Shown: in pieces, positions 20,386 through 29,057 of the stretch
Position numbering within the stretch: position 1 is the first letter of the stretch
Layout: every line of letters starts with the position of its first letter
From: Deinococcus marmoris DSM 12784
Lineage (GTDB): Bacteria; Deinococcota; Deinococci; Deinococcales; Deinococcaceae
NCBI RefSeq assembly: GCF_000701405.1
Contig: NZ_JNIV01000012.1
Location: 1 to 62,704 of the forward strand
Direction of reading: 5' to 3'
DNA length: 62,704 nt
Translations under genes and position numbers: made by a program
The notes under the pieces: model-generated
What the model was told of the DNA's origin: nothing
What the model saw: the letters and a program-made list of their open reading frames with translations, nothing else
The model's database searches: none

Positions 20386-20405
20386 AAACCCGTCAGAATC
20401 GGGCC

Positions 20406-21041
20406 ATGCCCAACGCCCTGCACGTCATGAACGCTGGCGGCCACCTCTCCCCCATCCTGGAAAACGAGGTGCGAGAGGTGGCGCAGGCTGCTCTGACCCG
20501 GCAGGCCACGCGGCTGGGGCTGGACGGAGTGGATGTGGCCGTCTCCGTCTCGCCCTGGGATTTGCCCGAAACGGGTATCCACGGTTACGCGCCGCTGGAC
20601 CATCTGGTGCAGATCACCCTGAACCCAGACAACCCACACTTTGCCGCCAGTTGGCGCACCGAACTACCCGCCACGGTGGCCCACGAACTGCACCACGCAC
20701 GGCGCTGGCAGGGGCCGGGTTACGGTTCCACCCTGCTGGAAGTGCTGGTCAGCGAGGGGCTGGCTCAGGCGAACGAGTTGGATGAACGGGGTGGGGAGCC
20801 GCCACCCTACGCACGGGCCGGGGTTGATCTGGACGCCCTATGGGTGCGTGCCCTACCGATGCTGAACCGTAGCGATCACAGCTTCGGAGCGTGGTTCTAC
20901 GGCTCAGAGGTGGAGAATTTGCCGCGCTGGAGCGGCTACAGCCTGGGCTATGAGCTGGTGCGCCGCCATCTGGCGCGGGTGGGCGGGGACGCGGCGGGGC
21001 ATGTCCACACGGTTGCCGGGGTGTTCCGTGGGGCGTGGTAA
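20406..21041 (+). CDS. Predicted Zn-dependent protease (DUF2268)
   Basis: A 211-residue protein with the zinc-metalloprotease motif TVAHELHHARRW (HExxH) and a downstream glutamate in LVSEGLAQANE, the usual pattern of DUF2268. The end has SGYSLGYELVRRHL, also seen in this family. There is no signal peptide, so it probably acts in the cytoplasm. Substrate unknown. CAGAAT is six bases before ATG. It is the second of a run of same-strand leaderless genes. Confidence 0.8.
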   Translation: MPNALHVMNAGGHLSPILENEVREVAQAALTRQATRLGLDGVDVAVSVSPWDLPETGIHGYAPLDHLVQITLNPDNPHFAASWRTELPATVAHELHHARRWQGPGYGSTLLEVLVSEGLAQANELDERGGEPPPYARAGVDLDALWVRALPMLNRSDHSFGAWFYGSEVENLPRWSGYSLGYELVRRHLARVGGDAAGHVHTVAGVFRGAW

Positions 21042-21095
21042 ACAGCCAAGACTGCGCCCATTTGCCCGCCCTCCAGCCGCCTTACCCTGAAGCCC

Positions 21096-21932
21096 ATGCC
21101 CGACACCGCCCCTCCCCCTCCGCCCGCGCCAGAGGAACTCAAGTCCGCCCGTCTGACAGCGCTGGCCCATCTGGACGCGCTGCTGGAACGGCCCATGATC
21201 GTCCTCAGTTTCGCGTGGCTGGGGCTGCTGGTGCTGGACCTGATGCAGGGACTGCCACCGCTGCTGCAAATCGTCAGCAACGTGATCTGGGGGCTGTTCG
21301 TGCTGGACTTCGCGCTGGCGATTGTGCTTGCGCCCGACAAGTCCGAGTACCTGAAGAAAAACTGGCTGACCGCCCTGAGCCTGATGCTGCCCGCGCTAAG
21401 GATTCTGCGGCTGTTCCGTGGCCTGCGGGCGCTGCGGGTGTTGCGCCTGACGCGCGGCACCAACCTGCTGCGAATCCTGACCAGCCTGAACCGGGGGCTG
21501 CGGACCCTGCAACGCACCCTGCGCCGCCGGGGCCTGGGTTTCGTGGTGGGCGCAACTGCGCTGGTGGCGCTGGCCGGGGCGGCGGGTATGGCGTCCTTCG
21601 AGGGGGGCCAGACGGGTGCGCCGCAGGGCTTCGGCCAGTGGCTGTACTGGGTGGGCATGCTGCTGACCAGCCTGGGGTCCGAATACTGGCCCCTGACCGC
21701 CGAGGGCCGCGCGCTGACCTTTCTGCTGGCGCTGTACGGCTTCGCGGTCTTCGGCTACATCACGGCGGCGCTGGCCAGCCTGTTCGTGGGCGCGGATCAG
21801 GATTCGCCGCCAGAAGAGGGTGATGACGAGATCAACAACGAGGCCCTGCGCCGGGAATTGCGGGAACTGCGGGGCGAGATCGCGGGGCTGCGGGGGGAAT
21901 TGCGCCCTCCACCAGAGCCGCGCACCCCATAA
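21096..21932 (+). CDS. Voltage-gated-type ion channel with atypical pore
   Basis: A 278-residue protein with a Pro-rich N-terminus, six membrane segments and a C-terminal coiled coil (LRRELRELRGEIAGLRGEL). The S4-like voltage sensor is rich in regularly spaced Arg (RILRLFRGLRALRVLRLTR). The pore region reads LTSLGSEYWPLTAEG; the potassium filter TVGYGD is not present but the loop has the same place and a Gly. It probably conducts monovalent cations; selectivity cannot be told. Leaderless: TACCCT seven bases before ATG. Confidence 0.8.
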   Translation: MPDTAPPPPPAPEELKSARLTALAHLDALLERPMIVLSFAWLGLLVLDLMQGLPPLLQIVSNVIWGLFVLDFALAIVLAPDKSEYLKKNWLTALSLMLPALRILRLFRGLRALRVLRLTRGTNLLRILTSLNRGLRTLQRTLRRRGLGFVVGATALVALAGAAGMASFEGGQTGAPQGFGQWLYWVGMLLTSLGSEYWPLTAEGRALTFLLALYGFAVFGYITAALASLFVGADQDSPPEEGDDEINNEALRRELRELRGEIAGLRGELRPPPEPRTP

Positions 21933-21940
21933 TCGGAGGC

Positions 21941-23170
21941 ATGACCTCTCCCGTTGACCGGATGCGCGCCGCCCTGCAAGCCACGGACCTGGACGGCTGG
22001 CTGATCTACGACTTCCAGGGCCTCAACCCGCACGCCCGCCGCGTGCTGGACATGCCAGGAGGCGCGTTTCTGACCCGCCGTTTCTTCGTGTACGTGCCGC
22101 GTGAGGGTCAGGCGGTGCTGCTGCACAACCACATCGAGGGCGGCACCTGGGGCGAGATCACGCGTGACTGGGACATCGAGCGCCGTGCCTTCGGCTCTCA
22201 TGACGAACTGGACGCGGCGCTGAAAAAAGTGGTGAGCGGGCAGCGGATTGCGATGGAGTACAGCCCGAATGGGGCGGTGCCCTACGTGAGCCGGGTGGAT
22301 GCCGGAACGATTGAGCGTGTGCGGGCAGCAGGGGCCACCGACATCGTGAGCAGCGCGGACCTGCTGCAATCCTTCCTGGCATGGTCTGAGGAAGATCTGG
22401 CCGCCCACCGCCGCGCCGCCGCCCTGCTGATGCGGGCCAAGGACGACGCCTACTGGCTGATCCACGAACGCCTGAAAGCGGGCGAGGACATTACCGAACT
22501 GGAAGTCCAGTCTCTGATCATGGACGCCATCGCGGGTGCGGGCATGGGCGCGGGCCATCCGGTCAATGTGAGTTTCGGCGTGAACGCGGCGGACTCGCAC
22601 TACGAGCCGGGCGGGGATAAGAATGCCGTGTTGCAGGCAGGCCAGTGTGTGCTGATCGACCTGTGGGCGCAGGAATCGGGCCGCCCCTTTGCCGACGTGA
22701 CCTGGGTGGGCCACGCGGGGCAACCCTCCGCCGAATATCTGGACGCGTGGGAAGCGGTGCGGGCCGCGCGGGACACGGCGCTGGACCTGCTGAAGACCCG
22801 ATTCGGGGCAGAAGGCTGGGGCAACTTGCAGGGCTGGGAACTGGACCGCGCCGCACGGGACGCGATGGGACCCGACTGGGCACCGTATTTCTTCCACCGC
22901 ACCGGACACGATCTGGGCGTGCAGATTCACGGCTCGGGCGCAAATCTGGACGACTATGAAACGCACGACACCCGCACGCTGACGCCGGGGCTGGCCGTGA
23001 CGGTGGAACCCGGCACCTACCCGGCGGCAAAGGGCTTCGGCATCCGCACCGAGGTGGACATCCACCTGTCGCCGGACGGCCCGGAGGTGACCACGGACCT
23101 TCAGCGCCAGCCGTTCGTCCTGGGAGTGGGCGAGTGGGCGGCGGTGCGGGCAGCGGGATACGGGGAATAA
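21941..23170 (+). CDS. M24-family aminopeptidase (Xaa-Pro type)
   Basis: A 409-residue pita-bread metallopeptidase. The five metal ligands are identifiable: Asp in LIDLWAQ, Asp in FADVTW, His in HRTGHDLGVQIHG, Glu in VEPGTYP and Glu in RTEVDIHLS. The N-terminal ~160 residues form the creatinase-like domain. It should remove N-terminal residues from peptides, often before proline. The start follows CATAAT by seven bases and lies 8 bases after the channel gene stop. Confidence 0.87.
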   Translation: MTSPVDRMRAALQATDLDGWLIYDFQGLNPHARRVLDMPGGAFLTRRFFVYVPREGQAVLLHNHIEGGTWGEITRDWDIERRAFGSHDELDAALKKVVSGQRIAMEYSPNGAVPYVSRVDAGTIERVRAAGATDIVSSADLLQSFLAWSEEDLAAHRRAAALLMRAKDDAYWLIHERLKAGEDITELEVQSLIMDAIAGAGMGAGHPVNVSFGVNAADSHYEPGGDKNAVLQAGQCVLIDLWAQESGRPFADVTWVGHAGQPSAEYLDAWEAVRAARDTALDLLKTRFGAEGWGNLQGWELDRAARDAMGPDWAPYFFHRTGHDLGVQIHGSGANLDDYETHDTRTLTPGLAVTVEPGTYPAAKGFGIRTEVDIHLSPDGPEVTTDLQRQPFVLGVGEWAAVRAAGYGE

Positions 23171-23248
23171 GCTCACTCTCAGTCCCACTACTGAATCTTT
23201 TCTGCATATCCCACACCCCACGGCCCTCAACCCGCTAGGCTGGGAGGC

Positions 23249-23932
23249 ATGGCTAACCTCAGCTCCTCGACAGTAATGCTCACAGGGGCGGGCGGCGCGC
23301 TGGCGACTGCCATTGCCCAGGAACTCGACGACGCGGGCGCGCAGATGGTGCTGGTGGGGCGCGGCGAGGCCCTGGCCCGCGCCGCAGACCGCATCCCCGC
23401 CACCGAAGTGATCGACGTCGATCTGGCTGACCCCGCCAGCGTGGCGCAACTGAAAAAGGTCAAGGTGGACATCCTGGTGCATACCGCCGGGGCCTACTCA
23501 ATGCAGGCCGTGCAGAAGGCCACCACAGATGACCTGCGGGCCATGCTGGACGCCAATTTCCTGACGCTGTTCCACGCAGTTCAGGGCGTGTTGCCCAACA
23601 TGATCAAGAACAAGGACGGCATCATCCTGGGCGTCAGTGCGGCGCAGGCCGCCCGCAATACTGGCCCCGGTGCGGCGCTGTACACGGCGAGCAAAGCGGC
23701 GCTGGGGGCATACCTGAACAGCCTGAACGACGAGTTGAAGTCCAAGGGCGTGCGCGGCTGCGTGCTGTACCCGATGGGTGCCATCGACACCCCGGCCAAC
23801 CGCGACGCGGGCCTGAAATGGGAAACCATGATCGACCCGCGCGGCCTCGCCAAGAGTGTGGCCCATATCCTGACGCGCCCGGACCGCGCGCACATCACGG
23901 ACATCAAGGTCTACCCGGACGAGGAAGAGTAG
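23249..23932 (+). CDS. Short-chain dehydrogenase/reductase
   Basis: A 227-residue SDR with the nucleotide-binding TGAGGALATAIAQEL, the NNAG-equivalent VHTAGAYS, the catalytic Ser in ILGVSAAQ and YTASK (Tyr and Lys). It should oxidise or reduce a small carbonyl compound with NAD(P). Substrate unknown. TAGGCT lies seven bases before ATG, another leaderless start. Confidence 0.85.
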   Translation: MANLSSSTVMLTGAGGALATAIAQELDDAGAQMVLVGRGEALARAADRIPATEVIDVDLADPASVAQLKKVKVDILVHTAGAYSMQAVQKATTDDLRAMLDANFLTLFHAVQGVLPNMIKNKDGIILGVSAAQAARNTGPGAALYTASKAALGAYLNSLNDELKSKGVRGCVLYPMGAIDTPANRDAGLKWETMIDPRGLAKSVAHILTRPDRAHITDIKVYPDEEE

Positions 23933-24038
23933 GACGGTAGGAAAAGCTCTGGCGCGGCTTTGATCCACCCAAACCGCTCTACAGGCAAGATCGCTTGAGA
24001 CCTGCTACCATTCTCCAATTCCAGAGATAGCATTGGGC

Positions 24039-24518
24039 ATGAACACGCTGTTCGGTCCGCCGCCAGCCACGCTGCAACTGCTGCTGGATGACCCCGCCGA
24101 ACACGATTTTCCCTGCGCCGAACGTCTGCTGGGTGGGCTGACGTTTCAGCAGGCTGTCACCGTGCCGCCAGGGCTGTCCCACTCCATCGCGGCCATCCTG
24201 GCGCACATGCACGCCAACATCGTCTTCAATCTGGGGCTGATCGAGAGCGCAGAGCCTCTCTCGTTCCAGCCGCCAGAAAACCTCTGGCCTGCCGTTTCCG
24301 CTGGGCAATGGCCGCATCTGGTTCAGGCATTTCTGGCCGATCTGGCACGGCTGGGACAGATGGCGCAAAACGCGCAGGAGCTTGAGCGCACCCTTTATCC
24401 GGCCACTGCCGATGAGCCGGGCTGGACCGTGGGCTACAAACTCGCGGCCAGCGTCGCCAAACACAACGCCTACCATTTTGGGCAGATTGCGTTGATCCGG
24501 CGGCTGGTGGGGGCCTGA
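24039..24518 (+). CDS. DinB-like four-helix protein
   Basis: A 159-residue protein of the DinB/YfiT superfamily: a His near the start of helix 2 (AAILAHMHANIVF) and KHNAYHFGQIALIRRL near the end give the usual metal-binding histidines. Members expanded in Deinococcus include stress-induced proteins and thiol-dependent transferases; the role here is unknown. TAGCAT is five bases before the ATG at 24039. Confidence 0.75.
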   Translation: MNTLFGPPPATLQLLLDDPAEHDFPCAERLLGGLTFQQAVTVPPGLSHSIAAILAHMHANIVFNLGLIESAEPLSFQPPENLWPAVSAGQWPHLVQAFLADLARLGQMAQNAQELERTLYPATADEPGWTVGYKLAASVAKHNAYHFGQIALIRRLVGA

Positions 24519-24576
24519 GAATGGGGTGTTCTCTCGCCACACGCTCCCTTGCGTCCCGCTTGGGTACACTGCGGCC

Positions 24577-25032
24577 ATGAACACTACCGCGTCCCTGCAA
24601 ATTGCCGACCCGCTGGGCGTTCCCGGAGCGCCGCAGGAAACGCTGACCGCCATGATGGCGCACCTGGAACGGTTCCATTCCGGTGGCGCGGTGGGGCAGC
24701 TCATCCTGGTCACGGACCGGCAGGGAGACCGGGACCGCGCGGGCTACGCGGTGGTCCTCATCGCGGGGCCAGTGGTCACGGTGGCGGCCCAGGCGTTCGG
24801 GCCGCGTTACGGGCAGCCCGGAATGCAGGCGCTGGAGCAACTGGTGCGCTGGGCGCAGGACCACGAATGGCTGGTGCGCGAGACCGTGCTGAACGGCTCG
24901 GACTTCACGCGGGTCATCGACGAGCCGGACGCGGGCGAGATCAGAAAACTGGTGGCGGCCAGCAATCCCAGCGATCCGGGCATCTATCTGGTCTGGCCCG
25001 CCGCCTGGAAAGAGGAACGCTGGCAGGACTGA
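24577..25032 (+). CDS. Hypothetical protein, 151 residues
   Basis: No family recognised. It is a soluble protein (MNTTASLQIADPLG start) with LILVTDRQGDRDRAGYAVVLIAGP and a C-terminal PGIYLVWPAAWKEERWQD. TACACT (24565-24570) is six bases before the ATG, so a leaderless start is likely and the 17 residues upstream are rejected. Codon use is like its neighbours. Confidence 0.7.
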   Translation: MNTTASLQIADPLGVPGAPQETLTAMMAHLERFHSGGAVGQLILVTDRQGDRDRAGYAVVLIAGPVVTVAAQAFGPRYGQPGMQALEQLVRWAQDHEWLVRETVLNGSDFTRVIDEPDAGEIRKLVAASNPSDPGIYLVWPAAWKEERWQD

Positions 25033-25661
25033 TCTTTCGGGCCAGATCTTCAGAGCAGACACGCGCAGAAAGCAAATGGGCTTCTGCGCGTGTTTGCTCT
25101 GCTCCTCCTCATGCCGCCTCCGCAGGCCACAATCAGCCAGCGCCGGGGCGTGCGCTACTGCCTGCTGTGACGCCGTGAAATTTTCCACTTGTAACCGTGG
25201 TCCTGGAGCAAGGAAGCCGCGCCTGGACGGCTGCAATGGGGGGGGATGGGGGCATCCATGATCCCACGCCACCCAGCTTCAATACCTCAAAAAGAGCGTG
25301 TGGGTGGGATTTTGCAGGCCGGCAGCAGATGCCGGAATGACTGACAGGTCAGTTTTCGCCGTATCTCACGCACTTTCTTGAATGATTGGGGTAAGAGTTC
25401 GGGTGACAGGATAACCCTCAGGTGATCATCACCGGCCCTTCCTTCCCCCGCCGCTGCCCCATTTTTTCCATGCGCTTTCCTGCCGGGTGGCTGCGTTTTT
25501 ACTGAACTTCCGTGTTCGTCCCGGTCTGTTTTTTTCAACCCCTGTCCGCCGCCCGCCGTGGCCCGTTTCCACCGCTTCCTTCCTGTCCTTTTTCCCGCTG
25601 CTGCGTCTTCCCACCAGGACCGAACATTCAAAAGCGTCTACAGACGCGAGGTAACTTCAGC
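25033..25661. other. Long intergenic region with several hairpins, upstream of the GGDEF-EAL gene
   Basis: No gene is supported in these 629 bases. They contain a 20-bp hairpin (25051-25101), ATCCCAC/GTGGGAT around 25261-25310, CCGGC/GCCGG near 25319-25336, and ACTGAC/GTCAGT near 25338-25353. From about 25435 to 25620 the plus strand is strongly pyrimidine-rich with several T runs. Frames on the minus strand here are Arg/Lys/Gly-rich artefacts of that bias. It may be a long regulated leader. Confidence 0.5.
25051..25101. repeat. 20-bp hairpin
   Basis: CAGAGCAGACACGCGCAGAA (25051-25070) pairs with 25082-25101 with a single G-T wobble, leaving an 11-base loop. There is no T run on either side. 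It lies 19 bases past the stop of the gene ending at 25032 and could act as a terminator or RNA-stabilising element. Confidence 0.7.
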
Positions 25662-28499
25662 GTGACTCCTTCCCTGTCCAAATCCAAGCGTGCGGCCCCG
25701 GACCCCGTGACCGGGAAACGCGCCAGCCGCCCGGCCCCCATTCAGATCAGCGCCCCACTCCAGACTCCAGCCCAGGCCACGGTCCATGTGCCCGGTACGG
25801 ACCATTCCAGCTCGGCGCTGCACACCGCCCTGCGCGATCTGCTGCGTGTTCACGCGCCGGAAGCGGCGTTGCTGGCGCGGGTGGGCGGCGCGGTGCTGCA
25901 CCTTCAGGACGACGTCATGGAGCTGTGCGGCCCGGAGCTGGAGCCGCCCGAGGCGTGGCTGGAAAGCGGCGAGATGACCTGGCTGTCGCGCGACGGCGAA
26001 CTGCTGGGGCTGCTGTGGAGCGACGGTGGGCCGGAAGGCAAGCCCGTGTCAGCCACGGCCACCGAGGTGCTGACCATGCTGCTGGCGGCCTCGCGCCCGG
26101 ACGGGGCGGGGCGGGAAGCCGAGGTGCTGGTTACGCAGCTTCCGGTGGCCACCGCGTGGCTGACCCCCGAACTGGTGTTCCGGCGGGTCAGCCGACCTTT
26201 TCTGGAACTGCTGGACATCAGCGACGCCGGAGTGCTGGGCCGCACGGTGGCCGAGGTGCTGCCCGGACACCCGGCGCTGCTGGGGGCGCTTCAGGGCGCA
26301 GTGGCGGGCCGCTCGGTGCGTTTGCCCGACGCGCTGCTTTCCGCCAGACAGGCAGACACCGCCCCACGCTGGGTGCGCGGCGAGGCTCGGCCCTACCTGG
26401 GCGGCTGGGGCGCGGGCGTGATGGTGACCTTGCAGGACGTGAGCGGCGAATACGAGCGGGCCGCGCGGGTCTCGGCACTGCTGGACACCCGCACCCCTGC
26501 CGCGCTGCTGACCGAGGACGGAGTCGTCCTGCACGCCAGCCCCGGCCTGAGCGAACTGGCCCCGCAGATTCCCGGTCAGCCCGCTCCGGCACTGATCGGC
26601 GCGGCCCTGTGGGACTGGCCCGGCTTCGACGGCGCGTCCGTGGGTGCGGCGCGTGATCTGGTGCGGCTGGCGGCAGCGGGGGGCGAGGCGCAGGCAGACC
26701 TGACCCTGGCGGGAGGCGAGACGCTGACCCTGAGCGTGCGCCACTCTGCGGCGAGCGGGCTGCTGGTGGCCGAGAGTGTGGGTGCGCCCGTGGGCGGCGC
26801 GGCCCCGCTGGGCCTGATCACGCAGATGCTGGCCCTCTCTGATGACGCCACCGTGCTGGTAGACGCGGCTGGCCGGGCACAGTTAATCAACGAGCGCGCC
26901 GCAGTGCTGCTGGGTGTGGAAGCTTCCCGGCTGATGGGCCTGGGATTAACACGGGTGCTGGGCGAACTGGGGGTCAAGGTCTTCTCGCCGGACGGGCAAC
27001 CGCTGGCGCTGCCCGACTGGCGCACCCTGCCGTCACCGCTGTGCCGCGAGGTGCTGCTGGCGCTGCCCGGCCACTCGCTGCGCCACATGGAACTGCGCGT
27101 GACCCCGGTGGGACCGGAAGCGGGCCGCCGCGAAACCGGCAACCGGGGCAGCGTGCAGTCGGGCGGCCTGCTGCTGACCCTGCGCGACGTGACCGTGCTG
27201 CGCCGTGCCGAGGCAAAAATGCACCACGACGCCCGCCACGACGCCCTGACCGGCCTGCACAACCGCGTGGGCCTGCGTGAGGACCTGGCGGCCCTGGAAG
27301 CAGCCGAAACAACCACAGGCGCGCTGGTCTGCCTGAACATCGACGGTTTCGGTGCCCTGAACACCGCGCTGGGCCGGGTGGCCTGTGACCGCCTGCTGAT
27401 CGGTCTGGCCGCCCGCCTGAGCGACGTGGCCAGTGGGAAGGGCGGCAGCGCAGCCCGGCTGGAAGGCGGCACCTTCGCCGTGCTGATGCCAGGGCTGGAC
27501 ATCCACGACGCGCTGGAAGCCGTGCAGCGCGCCCTGAGCGTTCCGCTGCGCTGCGGCCCGCGCGAGACGCCCCTGACCTTTGCGCTGGGGGTGGCTGCGC
27601 TGGGCGAAACAGCGCTGGGCGGGACCGCAGAAGACAACATCTCGAACGCCGAGATCGCCGTGCGCCACGCCCGGCAGCAGGGCCGGGGCGGCCTGGGCTT
27701 CTACACCCCGGCCCTGCGCGCCGGGGTCCGCAGCGCCTACGCGCTGGAAGAGGACCTGCGCGGCGCACTGACCGCCCGTGAGTTCACGCTGCTGTATCAG
27801 CCGCTGCTGGACCTCAAGACCGGCAGGGCGCTGGGCGCAGAGTCCCTGCTGCGCTGGCAGCACCCCGAACTGGGCCTGCTGCTGCCCCACAGCTTTCTGG
27901 AGGTGGCGGGCCGCAGCGAACTGATCACGCACATCGGTGAGTGGGTGGTCGAGGAAGCCGTGGCCAGCCGGGACCGCGTGCGTGCCGAGTGCGGAGAGGC
28001 GCACCCCGGATGGCAGGTCTCGGTGAACCTGAGTCTGGAAGAACTGCGCCGCAGCGAGGGCCTGAGCCGTCTGCTGCCGCTGCTGAGCGCTCAGGGCGCG
28101 CCGGACATCGAGGTCACGGCGGGCAGCCTGCTGGACCACAGCGAGGAAACGCTGGACATGTTGGGGCAGCTCCGCAGCCACGGCGCACGCCTGAGCGTGG
28201 ACGACTTCGGCGACGGCGCGGGCAGCAACCTCAGCGCCCTGACCCGCTTTCCGCTGGACACCATCAAGTTGCACCCCACCCTGACCGCCCGCCTGCCCGG
28301 CGACCCCAGAGTGGTCACGCTGGTGGCCTCCACCATCGATCTGGCGCACCGCCTGGGTCTGAGGGTGGTGGCGGTGGGCGTGGAGAGAAGCGAGCAACTG
28401 GACATCCTGCGCGAACTGGGCTGCGACGCCGCGCAGGGCTACGGGGTCTGCCCGCCGCTGCCCGAGACGGAGCTGCTGGCCTGGCTCGCGGAGCGCTGA
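25662..28499 (+). CDS. PAS/GGDEF-EAL protein with degenerate active sites
   Basis: About 945 residues, start GTG at 25662 with GAGGT nine bases upstream. After a ~150-residue N-terminal region come PAS-like sensor segments, then a GGDEF domain (HDALTGLHNRVGLREDL) and a C-terminal EAL domain. The cyclase site reads LEGGTF instead of GGDEF/GGEEF. In the EAL part the first Glu is present (AESLLRW), as are Asn (VNLS), DDFG, Lys (IKLHPT) and QGY, but the Glu of the TES motif is Ala (EVTAGSLL), the Asp of KxD is His, and the Glu of AEGVE is Val (VAVGVE). The protein is therefore probably a c-di-GMP receptor or regulatory partner, not an active enzyme. Confidence 0.87.
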   Translation: MTPSLSKSKRAAPDPVTGKRASRPAPIQISAPLQTPAQATVHVPGTDHSSSALHTALRDLLRVHAPEAALLARVGGAVLHLQDDVMELCGPELEPPEAWLESGEMTWLSRDGELLGLLWSDGGPEGKPVSATATEVLTMLLAASRPDGAGREAEVLVTQLPVATAWLTPELVFRRVSRPFLELLDISDAGVLGRTVAEVLPGHPALLGALQGAVAGRSVRLPDALLSARQADTAPRWVRGEARPYLGGWGAGVMVTLQDVSGEYERAARVSALLDTRTPAALLTEDGVVLHASPGLSELAPQIPGQPAPALIGAALWDWPGFDGASVGAARDLVRLAAAGGEAQADLTLAGGETLTLSVRHSAASGLLVAESVGAPVGGAAPLGLITQMLALSDDATVLVDAAGRAQLINERAAVLLGVEASRLMGLGLTRVLGELGVKVFSPDGQPLALPDWRTLPSPLCREVLLALPGHSLRHMELRVTPVGPEAGRRETGNRGSVQSGGLLLTLRDVTVLRRAEAKMHHDARHDALTGLHNRVGLREDLAALEAAETTTGALVCLNIDGFGALNTALGRVACDRLLIGLAARLSDVASGKGGSAARLEGGTFAVLMPGLDIHDALEAVQRALSVPLRCGPRETPLTFALGVAALGETALGGTAEDNISNAEIAVRHARQQGRGGLGFYTPALRAGVRSAYALEEDLRGALTAREFTLLYQPLLDLKTGRALGAESLLRWQHPELGLLLPHSFLEVAGRSELITHIGEWVVEEAVASRDRVRAECGEAHPGWQVSVNLSLEELRRSEGLSRLLPLLSAQGAPDIEVTAGSLLDHSEETLDMLGQLRSHGARLSVDDFGDGAGSNLSALTRFPLDTIKLHPTLTARLPGDPRVVTLVASTIDLAHRLGLRVVAVGVERSEQLDILRELGCDAAQGYGVCPPLPETELLAWLAER

Positions 28500-28583
28500 G
28501 GGCAGTGCGTTCGCAGCTTTATCAAACTTTCTGAAGGTAAGGCCACACACCCTCTGCGGGCGGGCCGGGTGGTCTGGTGAGGC

Positions 28584-28958
28584 ATGACCACCACCGAAGA
28601 GTTCATGAGCGCGCTGCAAAATGCCGAATCCAGCAAGGACCCCTCCGGCCTGGTGGCCCTGCACGCCGGGGACGTGACCCTGAGCAACCTGACCAGCAAA
28701 GTCTGGGAAGGCACCGACGGGGCACAGGCATTCTGGGAAACGTACCTCAGCGACTTCGAGACGATCCACAGCGAATTCACCCACCACCACGAGAGCGACG
28801 GCCTGGGCGTGATGGAATGGAATGCCACGGGCAAACTGAAAAACGGGGACGACATCGAGTACCGGGGCGTCAGCATCATCGAGACCAAAGACGGCAAGGT
28901 GGGCGCGTTCCGCACCTATTACGACAGCGCGGCGTTCGTGAAGCCCGCGCAGCAGTAA
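28584..28958 (+). CDS. NTF2-like/SnoaL-like protein
   Basis: A 124-residue protein with the cone-shaped NTF2-like fold pattern: helix FMSALQNAESSKD, LVALHAGDVTLSN, FWETYLSDFETIHSEF and GVSIIETKDGKVGAFRTYYD. Such proteins may bind or isomerise small ligands; no catalytic pair is certain. It is followed by a strong terminator. Confidence 0.75.
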   Translation: MTTTEEFMSALQNAESSKDPSGLVALHAGDVTLSNLTSKVWEGTDGAQAFWETYLSDFETIHSEFTHHHESDGLGVMEWNATGKLKNGDDIEYRGVSIIETKDGKVGAFRTYYDSAAFVKPAQQ

Positions 28959-28977
28959 ACGCTTCCTCATCCCACAG

Positions 28978-29002
28978 GCCCTCCCGAGTTGGAGGGCTTT
29001 TT
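28978..29002 (+). terminator. Intrinsic terminator
   Basis: GCCCTCC (28978-28984) and GGAGGGC (28991-28997) with TTTTT after it. It ends the NTF2-like gene transcript. Confidence 0.85.
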
Positions 29003-29057
29003 ACTGTCTTGCTCCTGTTCTGGCAGTGCAGCGCCGGCTTGCCCTAGACTGCCCAGC

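Noticed and set aside
25287..25631. Minus-strand Lys/Arg/Gly-rich frames before the GGDEF-EAL gene
   Set aside because: They arise from the strong pyrimidine bias of the plus strand; no start signals and no recognisable protein.
28505..28520. TTCGCAGCTTTA shared with the inside of repeat copy 2
   Set aside because: Only 12 bases match and neither repeat end is nearby; treated as chance.
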